Assembly: GCA_014529385.2 (NCBI GenBank)
Contig: CM043958.1
Coordinates: 125,953,317-126,017,316 of the forward strand
DNA from: Adiantum capillus-veneris
Taxonomy: Eukaryota > Streptophyta > Polypodiopsida > Polypodiales > Pteridaceae
Length of the DNA: 64,000 nucleotides
Direction of reading: 5' to 3'
Shown here piece by piece: positions 46,759-60,096 of the stretch. How positions within the stretch are numbered: the first letter of the stretch is position 1; each line of letters opens with the position of its first letter. The notes under the pieces were generated by a model. That model saw only the letters and a list, made by a program, of their open reading frames with translations, was not told the DNA's origin and ran no database searches. The translations under genes were made by a program, and so were the position numbers.

Positions 46759-47646
46759 CTTTGCTTTAGCCACATTGGCTTCTAATTCAACAACGTTCTC
46801 TCTAGTATTACTCGAGAACTGTCTAATCAAATCAATTAGGCGTTGTCGAGCTACAGGGTCTTGCACTCAATCAATCTCCGTTTGCAACTTTATGGCCAAA
46901 GTGTTTGATCTTTGAGCACCCTCAGCCCTATGCAATTCTCTGACTTGATCCTCTACCTGCTTCTTTGCACCCTCAAGTCTTGACTTATAGTCTTGCAATC
47001 TGCCCTCTGCAATATTCTTCATTTCGGCAAGTGCCCCGCTATCCTCCTCTGCCAATTGTACCAGGCATCCTCCTGTAGGCACGCTTGACAATGGTACAGA
47101 CGTAGCTTCTGTTTTCAATGATGATCTGGTAGAGGCAACAGTGGTTTTGGAACCTCTCCCTCTACCACTCATCTGCTCTTCCCACCTCTTCATCTTGTTT
47201 TGCAAGTTGTGTCTTTCTTCTAAGGCTCTCATTGCCCTCTCTGCAAAGATAGCCCAAGAAATTTGATGTTTGCCAGATTCACTGCAGTTTTCCAATGCAA
47301 AGGCCTTTGCAAATTGAGTCCCTACTTCATACATGAAGGGACCCTCCTGGTAGAAATCCTAGTGTCTCCACACAAGCTTTTGTAAGAACTCCGACCTTGC
47401 ATGGTATGCCTTCACTTTCTTCTGGCTACCCGGAACAGGCTTTGGGCATATAAAGACAGCTTCCCAGTCCTCCTCAGAGATGTCATTGTTTCTTGTCAAT
47501 CTATGAGGATCAACTCCCTCCAATGGCAATCCTCGCTCCACATGAAATTCCTCGGCAAGACGACAAAACTTTGTATGCAGAGGTGGTTCGATGTTCCTAA
47601 CTAGACTGTTGCTTGCTTGAATCGGATGCTTTGAGGAAGGTGCCAT
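46759..47646 (-). pseudogene. coiled-coil protein, first minus-strand gene of the DNA transposon
   Basis: One frame runs from the Met at 47,646 to a possible GT donor at 46,758, with one TAG near 47,359 and one TGA near 46,867. The N-terminal 95 residues (HRLTRNNDISEEDWEAVFIC, KVKAYHARSEFLQKLVWRH) may be a DNA-binding or assembly domain. The rest is a long coiled coil (RALEERHNLQNKMKRWEEQM, RLQDYKSRLEGAKKQVEDQV). I recognise no family. It starts about 780 bp inside the right terminus, behind a GA/poly-G tract, and points inward toward the transposase gene. Confidence 0.5.
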
Positions 47647-48109
47647 GATGCACTCTCAAGTGATATACCTCCACATTATCCAATGAACTCATGAGACGTG
47701 GTGTGCCCTCGCTTATCATCCCTGCTAAAAAGAAACAAGAACTTCATGGGCCTGCTCTTGTAAGCAAGGCATTCAAGGTGATGTGCTATGGGATTTGACC
47801 CAAGATTGCATGCAGCTTGTGGACTAGAAAATTACCTCGGGAGTCTATGTCCTCTCATGTAGCCAGCAATAGCATTAGGTTTTGCTCGCCTCTTGTTGCA
47901 AATGAGCAAGGTGTGGCACTCATGCAACTCCAAATGCAGCTTAATGTAGCTAAATGATCCCAGGTGGGACGCGCGTACTCAAGCAGTAGAGAGTGTACAT
48001 GTTCAATGGGAGAGACATACCTCGAAGAGAAGAGGTCGGTTACTGCAATCGTCCTTGAAGCAGCCAAGCTTTCACAGTAGAAGCTCTAATCACAGTAGAC
48101 CTTGAGCTT

Positions 48110-48237
<128 letters not shown>

Positions 48238-48433
48238 CACGGTGTTTGAAACTGTCAACTACTCATGAAACAAAGTGTGTGTGTGAAGGCTGAATTTTTC
48301 ACTATAACATTTTTTAGAATATAAATTTGGACGTCTCAAATATGGCACCAGTGACCACACCCCCAATGTCATGCTATGCTATTTAATTATATCACATATA
48401 TAGCTTTCCACCTATTCATTCTTTCACCCCTAT

Positions 48434-49100
48434 CCGAATCCGAATTATCTGACCTTTTCTTTTTCTTTGACCTACTTTTCTTCTTTTCTTTAGATGACCT
48501 CTTGGCTGCTTTCCCATGAGAGACCCCAAACCTTTTCTCTGCTCTTTGAGCTGTTTCCACTAATGCTTGTAATCCACCTACAACATCAACTCCAGCAACA
48601 ACATTCTTCAATTCCTTCCTTAATCCATTCAAAAAATATCCAGCAAGAATTTCATCAGTTGGACTTTCTTGAGCAGCCAACCTTCTCACATATTGGTTAA
48701 ACTTTTGTGCATAATCCTCAACAAACATTTTCCTTTGTTTCACTTCCCTAAGCTTGGTCAACACATCATGTGGCGTCTTTTCCTTTCTGAACCTATTCAA
48801 AAATGCTGCTTTCAAACCATCATAATGAGCAAAATGACCTGTTGGAAAATTACTGAACCACTGCATAGCCTTCTCATCCAATGTAGCCTCAAATTGGTGC
48901 ATCTTAGTCTGGGCATCATACACTCCGGCAAATCCTCTGGCCTGCCATCTTGTCTCGTATTGAGATATGTGGCAATCGAGGTCTTCTTTCGACTTTCCCA
49001 AAAAGGTCCGGAATTTAACGCGCATATCCTGCCTAGCCGCCGCCATATTTGTAGGTCCACCTGGTTGTAAAAGATTTTCTACACTGGTACTTCCCAACAT
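48434..49100 (-). pseudogene. gag of Ty3/Gypsy element 2, N-terminal part
   Basis: It starts at the Met 49,100. It contains the retrotransposon gag domain: VKFRTFLGKSKEDLDCHISQ, KAMQWFSNFPTGHFAHYDGL, AFLNRFRKEKT and YFLNGLRKELKN. It ends in a Lys/Arg/Ser-rich tail (KKSRSKKKKRSDNSDSD), where the DNA transposon interrupts it. The frame continues at 32,895 downward. The domain itself is uninterrupted. Confidence 0.9.
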
Positions 49101-49224
49101 ATCAAAAAAAAAATCTCCTTCTCGCCACTAATGCATGCTGAATAACTGCAACCGCAAACAACCGCGGAAATATATCATGTTCTTCATTCACTACTACTTC
49201 TTCCCATCTATCACTTAGATAATC

Positions 49225-49434
49225 CTATGCGCCATCCAAATCCTCCACAGTATCATCTGAATCTTCCCCTATGGAAACTCGGTGCATCCCAGTATAATCC
49301 AAAATTCCCTGCAATTCCGAACCCTGACCATCTTGCCCATAAAACTGCCGAAACCGCCTAACAACTGACCTTGTCCAATACGGGAATGTATCCTCTTTCG
49401 CTTCCTCCAGATTGAAGCCAACCACCCATACCAA
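49225..49434 (-). pseudogene. short leader frame of element 2
   Basis: This 69-codon frame lies between the 5' LTR and gag, in a different frame from gag. It could be the original gag N-terminus separated by a frameshift, or a leader ORF. No domain is recognised. Confidence 0.35.
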
Positions 49435-49556
49435 CTCACCCTATTCTGAACATCCTCCCTCCATTCAACTAAACCTTACACTGCCACAGCATTCGCTCCT
49501 ACGAGAGAAACTTGAATCCGTCCATGCTACATCACACTTACACCGTGATTGCCAAG

Positions 49557-49826
49557 TGTTTAAGGCACAGACATTCAAGATAGACAAAACACAAAGATTA
49601 AAATGGAACTGGAACTGGAACAGAACACAGAAACTAACAACAGACTAAATCCGCCATAACTTCCGCTTTCATTTTTCCAAGAAGATACTGATCGACGGTT
49701 ACATACTTCAATAAGACTAATGGGCTACGCCCTTTCCCAAGAACACCCCTTGGAATCCGAAAAGTACAAAAGTTAACATTCCAACTTCCACTAAGGTAAA
49801 ACATCCCAAAATTCCTAGTCTTAACA
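49557..49826 (-). repeat. 5' LTR of Ty3/Gypsy element 2
   Basis: On the minus strand it begins TGTTAAGACTAGG and ends TGCCTTAAACA, followed by CTTGGCAATCACGG, where the primer-binding site should lie. I cannot match that to a tRNA by eye. Confidence 0.93.
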
Positions 49827-50311
49827 ACGGATGACATGTCCAATGGTGGAGAAAGAACAATCCCAAGCATTGGCTTTGCTTCCAGTAAAGGTATGTAAGC
49901 TATGGTTGATGCATATGGTGGTAGATACAGCTCTATGGAGGCTCATTCAGCAAGAACAGGGGTTTATGCTCAAGGCCTCCACTTTATTTGTTTGGGAGGG
50001 AGGGTCAGACATGTGTTGGAGCTTGGTGTCAGGTAGGCTAGGGCCAGCCTACACACATGATGGTCTAGGTGCTGGGTACGGCACTATGTTGAGCAGTTAC
50101 AAATGGCTGGAAGAGATCAAAGGCAGGTGTTCGATCCAGGTGGAATCTATGTGATTCAGGGGGTGGGGCAACTCACTTCAAGGTTTGACAATAGGAAAAA
50201 TAAAACTATGTACATATGGTTTTAGTTTTCTCATAGTGTGTGCCAAGTTTTGCAATTACAAGGTGAATAAAGCTCTTTTGTGGTTGAGTATGCTCAACTG
50301 GGGTTGGGCAA
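49827..50311 (+). pseudogene. end of gag-only internal region 2, after the insertion
   Basis: The sequence matches 21,444-21,931 (GACATGTCCAATGGTGGAGA onward). It contains the last part of the acidic gag-like frame, the region before the LTR and the G-rich tract CTGGGGTTGGGCAA that precedes the LTR and may act as polypurine tract. Confidence 0.85.
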
Positions 50312-52347
50312 TGATGGTGCAGCCAAAGTGTATCGACTCTAGAAGGTGGCATGGGCAGATATATGCAGACGGGCAGAAGCATGTAAAACGGTTGGAGTAG
50401 CTAGGAAAATCATGGGATGACAGGTAGCAGCGGAATTGTATGCCTGATGCGGCTTATAGGCCAAGAAAGGCTCCATGAGGGGCTAATTTGGGTAGCACCT
50501 GAAGGAGATGCAAAGTGTAGATTTTGGGTCCGGGAATGTAGAGCTTGAAGTGTTGAAGGAGCAGGTCCAGACGGCTCACCAAACCGAGCTACGGAGCCCA
50601 AGTTATTGAAGGTTGAAGTTTCAATGGATTGCAGATTCTTGTCGGACAGGGCAGCTAGGGACGAGTGGTCCAAGTGGGAGTCGAGGTACAGGTGTGTAGA
50701 GCTCAATTCATGGAGCCTACCCGTCTTTTCAAATTGCGGATCAGAGCTATGGTTTTCATTTTAAGGCCAGTTGAATTTTTTACGGGGCCCGGGTCTGAGC
50801 CCACTTGCTCACATTGGAGAATGCGCCATCTGGCATCTTTTGAGCACCAATGAAGTTCTACAGCAGGGTATGCATCATACGGAGCTAGCAAGAAGTGAGT
50901 GCATGTCAAACGGAGCCCGGAGCAGAAAGATATGGAAGTCGAAAGATTGGGTACCTTTGTCCGAAGTTGATTGCAGATGATTTGATTGGGTTTTGGCAGC
51001 CTCGGTTCCAGGGCTAGGAGAGTCGTGAAGTGTGGCAAAGTTGGGGGAAGACAGAATCGGCTCAATGAGTTTTTTGCCGGGCTCTATGGCTCGGAAAATG
51101 GATCATCAGGGGCAAATGGGCAGATAGGGCAACTTAGAGGAAACAAAGTTTGAATTTTTTTTTTAAAGGTGGGTTTTGTTTTTCCAAAGCCTTGAAGGCT
51201 TGGGCTTCATAGGCTGCCACATGGCCGGGTAATATCCCATAGGCGCAGTCACGGGTTGGGGGGCTGCAATATATGATCAGGGCCGTGAGCCCTTATGAAA
51301 GCACAAAAGGGGAGAGAGAGGGGAGCTCTCCCTCCCGTTGGCTATGGTGCGCGAGTGGCGGCCCTGCTGGGCGCTGCGCGTGGTGCACTGGGGCGGTTTT
51401 GGCCCGTGGCGGCGGTGCAGTGGCGCACCCACGTGCGTGATGAAAGTGGCCGGTGGCCGTTTGACAGTGATGATGTGGCACCCGTGCTAGGAGTGAGTCC
51501 CGCAGCTCTTTGGGGCCACAAACTTTTGAAGGAAACGAGGGAGGGCAATAGCGACCTCGCTATTGCCTCCCCCCTCATGAAAGGAGTTGATCCCGCAGTG
51601 GAGGGAGAGCAAGGCCAAGGCCGTTCAAAGGTCTAGCAAGGGGGATCAAGCAAAGCCAAAGAGAAAACTCAAAGGCTCAAGAGGAGCAAGCCGGGCGGTC
51701 GAGTTGGGCGGACATTAGGAAGATGTGTATACCATGCAATTGTTTCCAAAAATGAACAATGCCAAGTGCAAGCAATGCAAACAAATTCCAAAAAAAGCTC
51801 TAGGTGAAGGCCACAGGAGGAGAAGCACACGCTTTCTTTTTTTGAACCTCCTAGAGACACCCCTATAAAAGGATGTAAATGTGAAAATTTAAGGGCTTTC
51901 TTGCCTGAATGTGTGACTGAAGGTTGCAAGCCTATGTAGTATTGAAGCTACATACTTGATTGTACCATTTCCCTATGCAATAATACCACATATTTGCCCC
52001 TATCTCTCGTGTTGCTTCTCCCCATTCCCCTCCTTTTCTCTCGCTCTTTGTGTATTGATTGGTGCTTGCAAAAGGTTTGCCTGCAATGTGAAGGGTGCTA
52101 CCAAGAGGGCAGAATCGGGGTGTTTAGTGAGTCGGAAAGGGTGAGTTGAGCAGTGTGGGTGCATTTGTGCTGCAAGGTGTTTTTTGCAAGGTGTGAGATA
52201 GTTGTTCTGTGTACTAAAGTGGAGTTGTTAGAGCAAATTAGCCAATTTGAAGGTGTTATTTGAGAGGTTAGGGCTGCTGTGGAATCCCTGGGCTATAGAG
52301 AGGCAGATATTTTGTGTGTTGGGTATGTTCCCTATTCCCCCTCTCCA
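50312..52347 (+). repeat. LTR 3 of the gag-only array
   Basis: It is 2,036 bp, starts TGATGGTGCAGCC and ends CCCTCTCCA, and matches LTR 2 without the 341-bp duplication. It is followed by unrelated sequence, so it is the outer 3' LTR. Confidence 0.85.
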
Positions 52348-52369
52348 ACGGGGCACATCTAAATGTGAA

Positions 52370-53140
52370 TTCAAAACTGTGACACATGTCACTTAGGGAG
52401 TTGGTGGTTGCTTCTGAGTTCTTGGGACCTGAAACTCCTCAATGATGGCCTTATTACCGTAGTAGACAGCATATTTACCTACTGCCCATGCTTCTCATAC
52501 CTCTTGAAGGTATTGGTTTTTCACTTTGAGTTGATCGAGAGTCAAGGCTTTGCTTATTTAGACTTTGTTGCCCATGAGGAGTCGTGCTTGTTGTAGAATT
52601 TTTATGCATGCCTCTTTGTTTTTAAAGAGAAGGATGCCTTAGTTGGTACACCTGTCATGGTGAACATTCTTGATTGTGTTGGGGTTGAACTTGGTTGAGT
52701 GAATGGCTTGGTTGAGCTTGGCTAGTGTTGATTTGTAGTCATCGTCTTCCCCTCACCAAGTAGAGGGAAAGCCGCCAATATAAACGGATAGTGCTAACCC
52801 TTTTCATCAGTGGCATTCTTGCATGCAATCCTTTACCTTGGAGGAGATGGTGATAGTTACCTGGTTGACTTGTGTGGTGAGTTTAGCCACACTTGTGTTG
52901 AGGGTTTGCTCAAATTCCTACGATTTGGCAAGAAGATTGTCAGTCAGCTTTTGCAATTTGAAAGATGCAATGGGTCCCCAAGGAGGAAAGATGCACCTTG
53001 ATCTGTGCATTCTCATCTTGCAAGTCACAAATTTTCACTTCGAGATAGTCCGTCAAGTCCACCCATGGCATGGGCAAGAACAACCGTGTTTGTTTGATCA
53101 GGGTGAAGGATCCTCCCCATTGCATCATAGATGAGTTATT
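52370..53140 (-). pseudogene. heavily decayed gag/ORF1-like frame
   Basis: Reading the minus strand across frame changes gives coiled-coil-like (DLTDYLEVKICDLQDENAQI, TLNTSVAKLTTQVNQVT) and then globular segments (NQAIHSTKFNPNTIKNVHHD, GILLFKNKEA, LTLDQLKVKNQYLQEV), with at least seven stops. The order, coiled coil then RNA-binding-like domain, suggests a retroelement ORF1 or gag. No pol is attached. Confidence 0.35.
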
Positions 53141-53426
53141 CCCCCTCCTACGTGAGAAACGACCCTTGTGATTGAGGGTAAGGCTTTAGAAAAGTGAAAT
53201 TCAAGCTTGGTGATGGAGGTCAAGGGTAGAAATGGGTGAGCTATCCTTAAAGAGTCAAGAGAATCATTAAGTAGAAAGGTCATCAAGCTGTCAAGTAGCA
53301 CGATCGTTGACAAGTAGTAGGATCATTGAGTAGCAACATTATAGAGAATAGGGTTGCAAGGTAGGTACATTGAGTATGTGGATGTTCTTGAAGAGGATAT
53401 TAGGTCGAGGCTATGGTTTTGACCCC

Positions 53427-53520
53427 CCCCCCCCCCCCCCCCCCCCACCCACCCCACAAGGCTGCCCCGCGCCCAGGGGAAGGTCAACGATGAGAGAGGA
53501 AGAGAGCGAGATTGTTAGGG

Positions 53521-53569
<49 letters not shown>
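53427..53569. repeat. poly-C tract and (GA)n microsatellite
   Basis: About 26 C residues with minor interruption lie at 53,427-53,452, and a GA tract of about 46 bp at 53,524-53,569. A GAGA/GATA tract follows at about 53,665-53,690. Confidence 0.95.
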
Positions 53570-53572
<3 letters not shown>

Positions 53573-53699
53573 AGAAGAAGGGAAGCTCTAACACTATAGC
53601 AACAATCCCAAGAGACATCAAATATCTATCAACCACCAAGTATTGATCTCAAGACTTGATATGAGAGAGAGAGAGATAGATAGATAGACAGGTGTTAAT

Positions 53700-54150
53700 A
53701 TCGTTCACGAAGGTCAATTATGACCTATGGGACCAAAGTTACATGTGATGTAGTATGTGTATGGCTAATGAGTGACTCTTGATGCTCCAAAATTGTGGTC
53801 ATGAGAGTCGCAATGGAGAGCCCACATTGTGGCTGTGTGTAGGTCTAAGTCATGGCTAAAATGTGGCCAAAAGCTGAGCACTTTAGTAGTGTGTGGTACT
53901 CAGACTCTCAAACCTGCAGTGAGCATAATGTGCACATTTAATTTGACTCTTCTCCATTTCCCCAATGCCCCATCTTGCACCAAAGGAAATGGGAGCTAAG
54001 CCAAATGGTTGCGATAGTGTGTATCACTGACAAGGGGATAGTCTCAAGCATGTAAATGTGACTACAATTTTCTCTTTTAGAGAAGAACATGGTTTTGTAG
54101 TTGGGGGCAATATGGGTGGTGTAATGTATGAAGTGTGATCCATCGGATTT
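53700..54150. other. non-coding stretch, possibly the LINE 3' region
   Basis: No open frame of note. It lies immediately 3' of the LINE reading frame on the minus strand. No poly-A tail is recognisable. Confidence 0.3.
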
Positions 54151-54153
54151 CTC

Positions 54154-55651
54154 CTAAGCCGTAATACATTGGCGTTGTAGAAAAGCCTCATTTACTTGGG
54201 AGTCAATTGAAGCATCATGTAGCAAGTGTAATGCATCCCATCTCTCAAACCACTTCTTTATGTCTTGCATCCATCCCATCCTCAAGATCTTGCTTTTATG
54301 TGTCTTTTGAACTTTTTTTCTTGCTTCCCATGCAAATGTGGAAAGTCGATGTAAGGGGTTTTGACGCATCTTTATCGTGTACTCCACAACCGTTTCCATG
54401 CACATAACCTCAAATGGAAGAGATCCGGACTCAAGAAGTAGGAGCATATATGGTGTTTGTGTCTTAACTTGGAGAAAGTTTGCAAGAGAATTCTTTTGGA
54501 CATTCTCAAAGTCTACGCCCCACACTTCAACTCCATAAAGAAGAACCGGTGTCACCAATGCATCAAAAAGGTGCTTCTTGAGAACCCAATACTTGATGTT
54601 TCTCACATTACACATGTTCTCAAATGCATAATATGCTCTCTTTCCCACTTCCAAACGACGCATAGCACATTCATGCCACTTGTGATTGGACGGAACCTCA
54701 AGGCCAAGGTACTTAAATCTCTCAACAACTTCAAGTGTCTCATTGTTGTACACAATGCATGGGGTTTTTACAAGCATAACCTTTGTTTTTATTCATTCAC
54801 AACAAGCCCACTATGCAAGCAAAAGTTCTCAAGGACAACCATAAGCTTTTGGGCATCTTCTAAAGTGTGTGCTAGAAGCTCTACATCATCCGTATGCAGC
54901 AAAAGCATGATTATCGCATTGCAAATAGTGACCTCTTCAATGCCTTCTTCTTGCATAAAGTCAAGTACCATTTGTTCCAATTGATCAATGCATAGACCAA
55001 AGAGAGTTGATGACAACAGACATCCTTGTTTAACCCCAATAGTGTTTACAAAAGTTTTTGAAATTTCTCTTCCCGCACTTGACAAATCACCTTCTCATAG
55101 ATTTGAGAAATCGCAAGCATGAACTCACTTGGCACTTGGAGTTCTTCCATCCTTCTCCACAAATTGCTACGTGGAATCATATCAAAGGCTTTCTTAAATT
55201 CCACAAAACAACAATACAATTGCTTACCTTTCAACCGACTTTCCTCCACGAGAACACTAAGAGTAACAAAATGATCAATGGTGCTATAGCATTGATGAAA
55301 ATCCGCTTGTCCTTTTACACTCTTGTCATTCTCTTCAGCCCAATCACTCAATTTCATCTCCATTATGCACCCAAACAAATTTACCATAAGAGACCCAATC
55401 ATTATAGTCCGGTAGTTGTTTACATTCTTTATATCCCCTCCTTTATGCAAAGGCTTAACCCAATTAGTATTGCAATCATAAGGCATACCATGTTGAATTG
55501 CAAGGTTGAACATATCACACATCCACTCATGGGTAAAATCTCCCATCCATTTGATCATCTCGGGCTTGATACCTTGAAGATCTCCCACTTTGCGAGTAGC
55601 CAACTTTTCAAGCCCACCACATACATCCTCAATAGTGTAAAAAGAGGGCAT
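54154..55651 (-). pseudogene. LINE reverse transcriptase
   Basis: The 55,046-55,651 frame has the RT start (LATRKVGDLQGIKPEMIKW, NWVKPLHKGGD, NNYRTIMIGS, FVEFKKAFDMIPR). The 54,789-55,085 frame has GVKQGCLLSSTLFGLCIDQL and the catalytic box as HTDDVELLAH, where YADD is expected. After a stop, 54,154-54,777 encodes the thumb and C-terminus (RFKYLGLEVPSNHKWHECAM, LVTPVLLYGVEVWG). The two catalytic Asp are kept but the preceding Tyr-Ala has changed. Confidence 0.88.
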
Positions 55652-55858
55652 TCATGGGAGTGAACCATAAAATGCCAATGTTTTTAGCATTTTCTTGCTC
55701 ATATAATTTCCTACAATGTGTGTACACAAGACTCAAGTTACCAAAATTTTCAACTCGCTAGCCCCTCAAGTTTCTCCAAAATATTCCACTTGCATGTGTT
55801 TTTTCTTGGACTTGAAAAATTTGTTGCTTTACTTCCCATCTTCTTCAATCAATGCCTT

Positions 55859-56745
55859 TTATGTATGCAAATGAATTTGATAGTTGCCTTTCTCCATAGT
55901 TGCATCAAGCTTTATCAAGGACTTTCGAGGATCTTGACACTCTTTATCAAACCACCTTTTGCGTGATCTATATTTGTTGATACCATGGAGATGCTTTATG
56001 GCAAAGCATTCTTCGGCACAATAACAAATAGCTTTCTTGAAAGCTTCCCATTTAGTTTCCAATGGTGCGTCATATTGAAATATGCAATACATGATGTCTT
56101 CAAAGAGTAGCATACAGTCGATCACACTATCCCCATTATGTTTCCTACATGTAAATCTGTTGGTTCCACTCCAGAAAGATACACCATTAGCAATGAGCAT
56201 ATCCCATTGAAGTACAATCATACAAGTGAACTTCCTCCAACTCCCTTGAAATGTATGGCATATCAAATTATTGAGTATCATGTTGCAATGTTTTTGTGTG
56301 AGCATTCATATCCCCAAATACAATAACCTTTCAAATAAGCAATTTCCTCTTCTAAATTAAAAAATGACTGATCTCTATCCATGCAAGCATAAAAAGGGGA
56401 ATCATGATGAGGAATGTAGCAGCCGGCTACAAAAATTGGTGCTCTTTTTGGTGTCATAATTTTCAGCCATACATAACATTTGTACTTGTCATCTTTCACA
56501 AATGATACAAAATCTTCCAATCATTTCTTAACCATACATGCTACTCCTCCTTGCCCTCCTCATTGCTTGAGATTCTTCGACCTACATTGTAATCCTCCAA
56601 GCCGTTAATCCTTTGTGTATCATGCTCCCAAGTTTCAACAAGAAGTACAACATCGGCTTTGCTTGTTAGTTCATCAATGCCAATCCCCCACATTCCATGG
56701 GTATTTATTACAATTCAAAAAGCATATTTTCAATCGTAACTCGGT
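55859..56745 (-). pseudogene. LINE endonuclease (AP-type)
   Basis: Frames 55,859-56,305 and 56,278-56,520, plus unopened sequence up to about 56,745, encode parts of an exonuclease-endonuclease-phosphatase fold: IFVAGCYIPHHDSPFY, then GDSVIDCMLLFED where the family has SxIDYxL. The N-terminal part (HGMWGIGIDELTSKADVVLL) is visible with a stop upstream of 56,520. The enzyme would nick the target for primed reverse transcription. Confidence 0.75.
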
Positions 56746-56946
56746 CTCATAGGTCACTCATCCCTATTTGCTCGAGGGACTTGCCTCCTCCTTGGGCACA
56801 TTTTCTTCGTGAGAGATCTCCTTGTTTTTCTTATTCTTTTCCTCATATGCCTTGTGATGCATATTTTGTTGCTTAATAGTGTGATCTTCACATACGAAAC
56901 ATTTTGTATCCCTCAAATAGATCCAACTATTATCAAAGATAGTCTT

Positions 56947-57748
56947 TCATTTGGTCTCATCGGGCATGGTGCATACAATTGTCCGTTCTTCCGAGCAAAG
57001 AGCTCCTTGCTTACCCTTTCTATGTGCTCTATAGACCATAACTCCGGACATGCCAAAGTGGGTTTTGAAGAAATATTCAATAAAAATGGCAAGAGAAGGA
57101 GGTCTCTCTAACTTCTCTTTGTAAATTCCATGAATAACAATGTTCTTGGAACGTCTCTCCCGTTCTTTCAACTCCTCCAAATCTTAACATTCTTTGTTTG
57201 AACCATAGCTTGCACGAGTGAGGAATTAGAAACCACGTTGTTACCACATACATCAGCCCAAGACTTGTTTGTGCATAAAATTTTCATGTCGCATACATCC
57301 CAACTCATGGTGTCAAATCTCTCATCTTTCAATACATGGCAATGCTCTACTTTGCTTATGCGCTCCTTCAAAGCATTCAAGTCCACAAGAGAGCGTTTAC
57401 ATATCTTGACTTCCTCTTCAAGTTGCATCAAACGTGTTGTTTGCATTTCAAGTGTCCTCTCGAGATTCTCATTCTCAACCACAAGTACCCTTAGTGTGCC
57501 ATTCTCCATTGCAAGTGTCTGTAAGTCTTCACCCTTGTTTGTGTACGGTCTCTTGCAACAATACTAAGTATGCCATGATCATGGTTTTTGATGTCGTTGG
57601 TTGGGTGGTTTTGTTGCTATCTCCACACTTAGAAGATTTTGGATCGTTTTCCATAAAGGTTGTGGACCTTGTTGAAGAAGAAGAACCCTTGCGACGAGTG
57701 TCGGAAGAGATTGTATGTAAAATAAGAGATGAGAGTCAACTTTTCTAA
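56947..57748 (-). pseudogene. LINE ORF1 protein
   Basis: The 57,168-57,509 frame is a coiled coil (LERTLEMQTTRLMQLEEEVK). The overlapping 56,947-57,180 frame continues with ERERRSKNIVIHGIYKEK and MVYRAHRKGKQGA, the pattern at the start of the RNA-binding domain of L1-type ORF1 proteins. A Ser/Thr-rich start lies upstream to about 57,748. Frames change between the parts. Confidence 0.75.
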
Positions 57749-57937
57749 ACCCATTCACTTCAGAAATGATGCTACAGAAATTCCTTCCATAACTCTAGAA
57801 AAAAAATTGTCTTTACAATGTGTAGAGGGCATCGTACTCTTCGATTGAGGCTATAGATCACCCAAATTGGAGTTTGGATGAAGAAGTTATCATCAAAAGA
57901 GTGAACTGCTATCTACTAGGTCAAAAAACGGCTACAC

Positions 57938-57950
57938 TAGGGGGGGGGGT

Positions 57951-57999
<49 letters not shown>
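57938..57999. repeat. poly-G plus (GA)n microsatellite
   Basis: About 10 G residues are followed by a GA tract of about 46 bp, the same G/GA pairing as at 48.2 kb and, with C for G, at 53.4 kb. Confidence 0.95.
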
Positions 58000-58002
<3 letters not shown>

Positions 58003-58508
58003 TAGAAATTTCACACAATTGTTCCTTGATGTTCATGCCAAAGATAGGACAAGGAGCAATATTAGAAAAAACCTAGGGTCCAGTGTATTTTGACCAGCTA
58101 AAATTGTAAAATCCCGGTTTGCCTTAATAAAAACCAAGAAATGTATGCAAGTTTTAGTGTAATTATCGGCAAAAGCTTCAAATTTTGACATTAAAATTGG
58201 GAGAATTTCAAGTTTGCCCTTATTTTCACCGGTTACAAAAAATGTAGTTTTATAGCCTCGGCAAGGAAGTCCTTTGAGACCTTTTGTATCTCTATGGGTA
58301 ATGATGTTTGACAATGAATAATACAATGCCAAAAATATCTACACCATTTCCATGAAAGGTACAAAGGGTTGACTAAACCACCTTTGTACATCATGTGGTG
58401 ATGACATAATGATGGCTACAGCTTGGAAGGGCAAAACAAAGGACGTAATTTTTTTGGCGAGCATGTTTTGACGAGCGCTTTTTGAAATTTGAGAAGTAGA
58501 TTCCAAAA

Positions 58509-58513
<5 letters not shown>

Positions 58514-58573
<60 letters not shown>
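58514..58573. repeat. (CT)n microsatellite
   Basis: A perfect CT tract of about 60 bp. Confidence 0.97.
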
Positions 58574-58576
<3 letters not shown>

Positions 58577-58769
58577 CTCATGTGTTGGGGTGTGCTTTGC
58601 CGGTGGGTGTATGTGTGCAAAAAAAAAGGAGAAAAGTGGTATAACCTTTCTATCAACCGAGTGTGCTAGATTGGTTATTCCATTTCCATTTGAATAACAT
58701 GTCTTGAGTTCAACTCTCCTTGTTGGATATATCTTTAAGGTCTCTTGGGATAGTTTCGTACAAGGTTAA

Positions 58770-60096
<1,327 letters not shown>

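Larger units (their letters stand above)
54154..57748 (-). mobile_element. non-LTR retrotransposon (L1-type LINE), decayed
   Basis: In minus-strand order are an ORF1 with coiled coil and RNA-binding-like domain, an endonuclease and a reverse transcriptase. All are broken by stops and frameshifts, but nearly full length is represented. It belongs among the plant LINEs whose RT carries GVKQGC and LFGLCID-type motifs. No target duplication was found. Confidence 0.85.
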
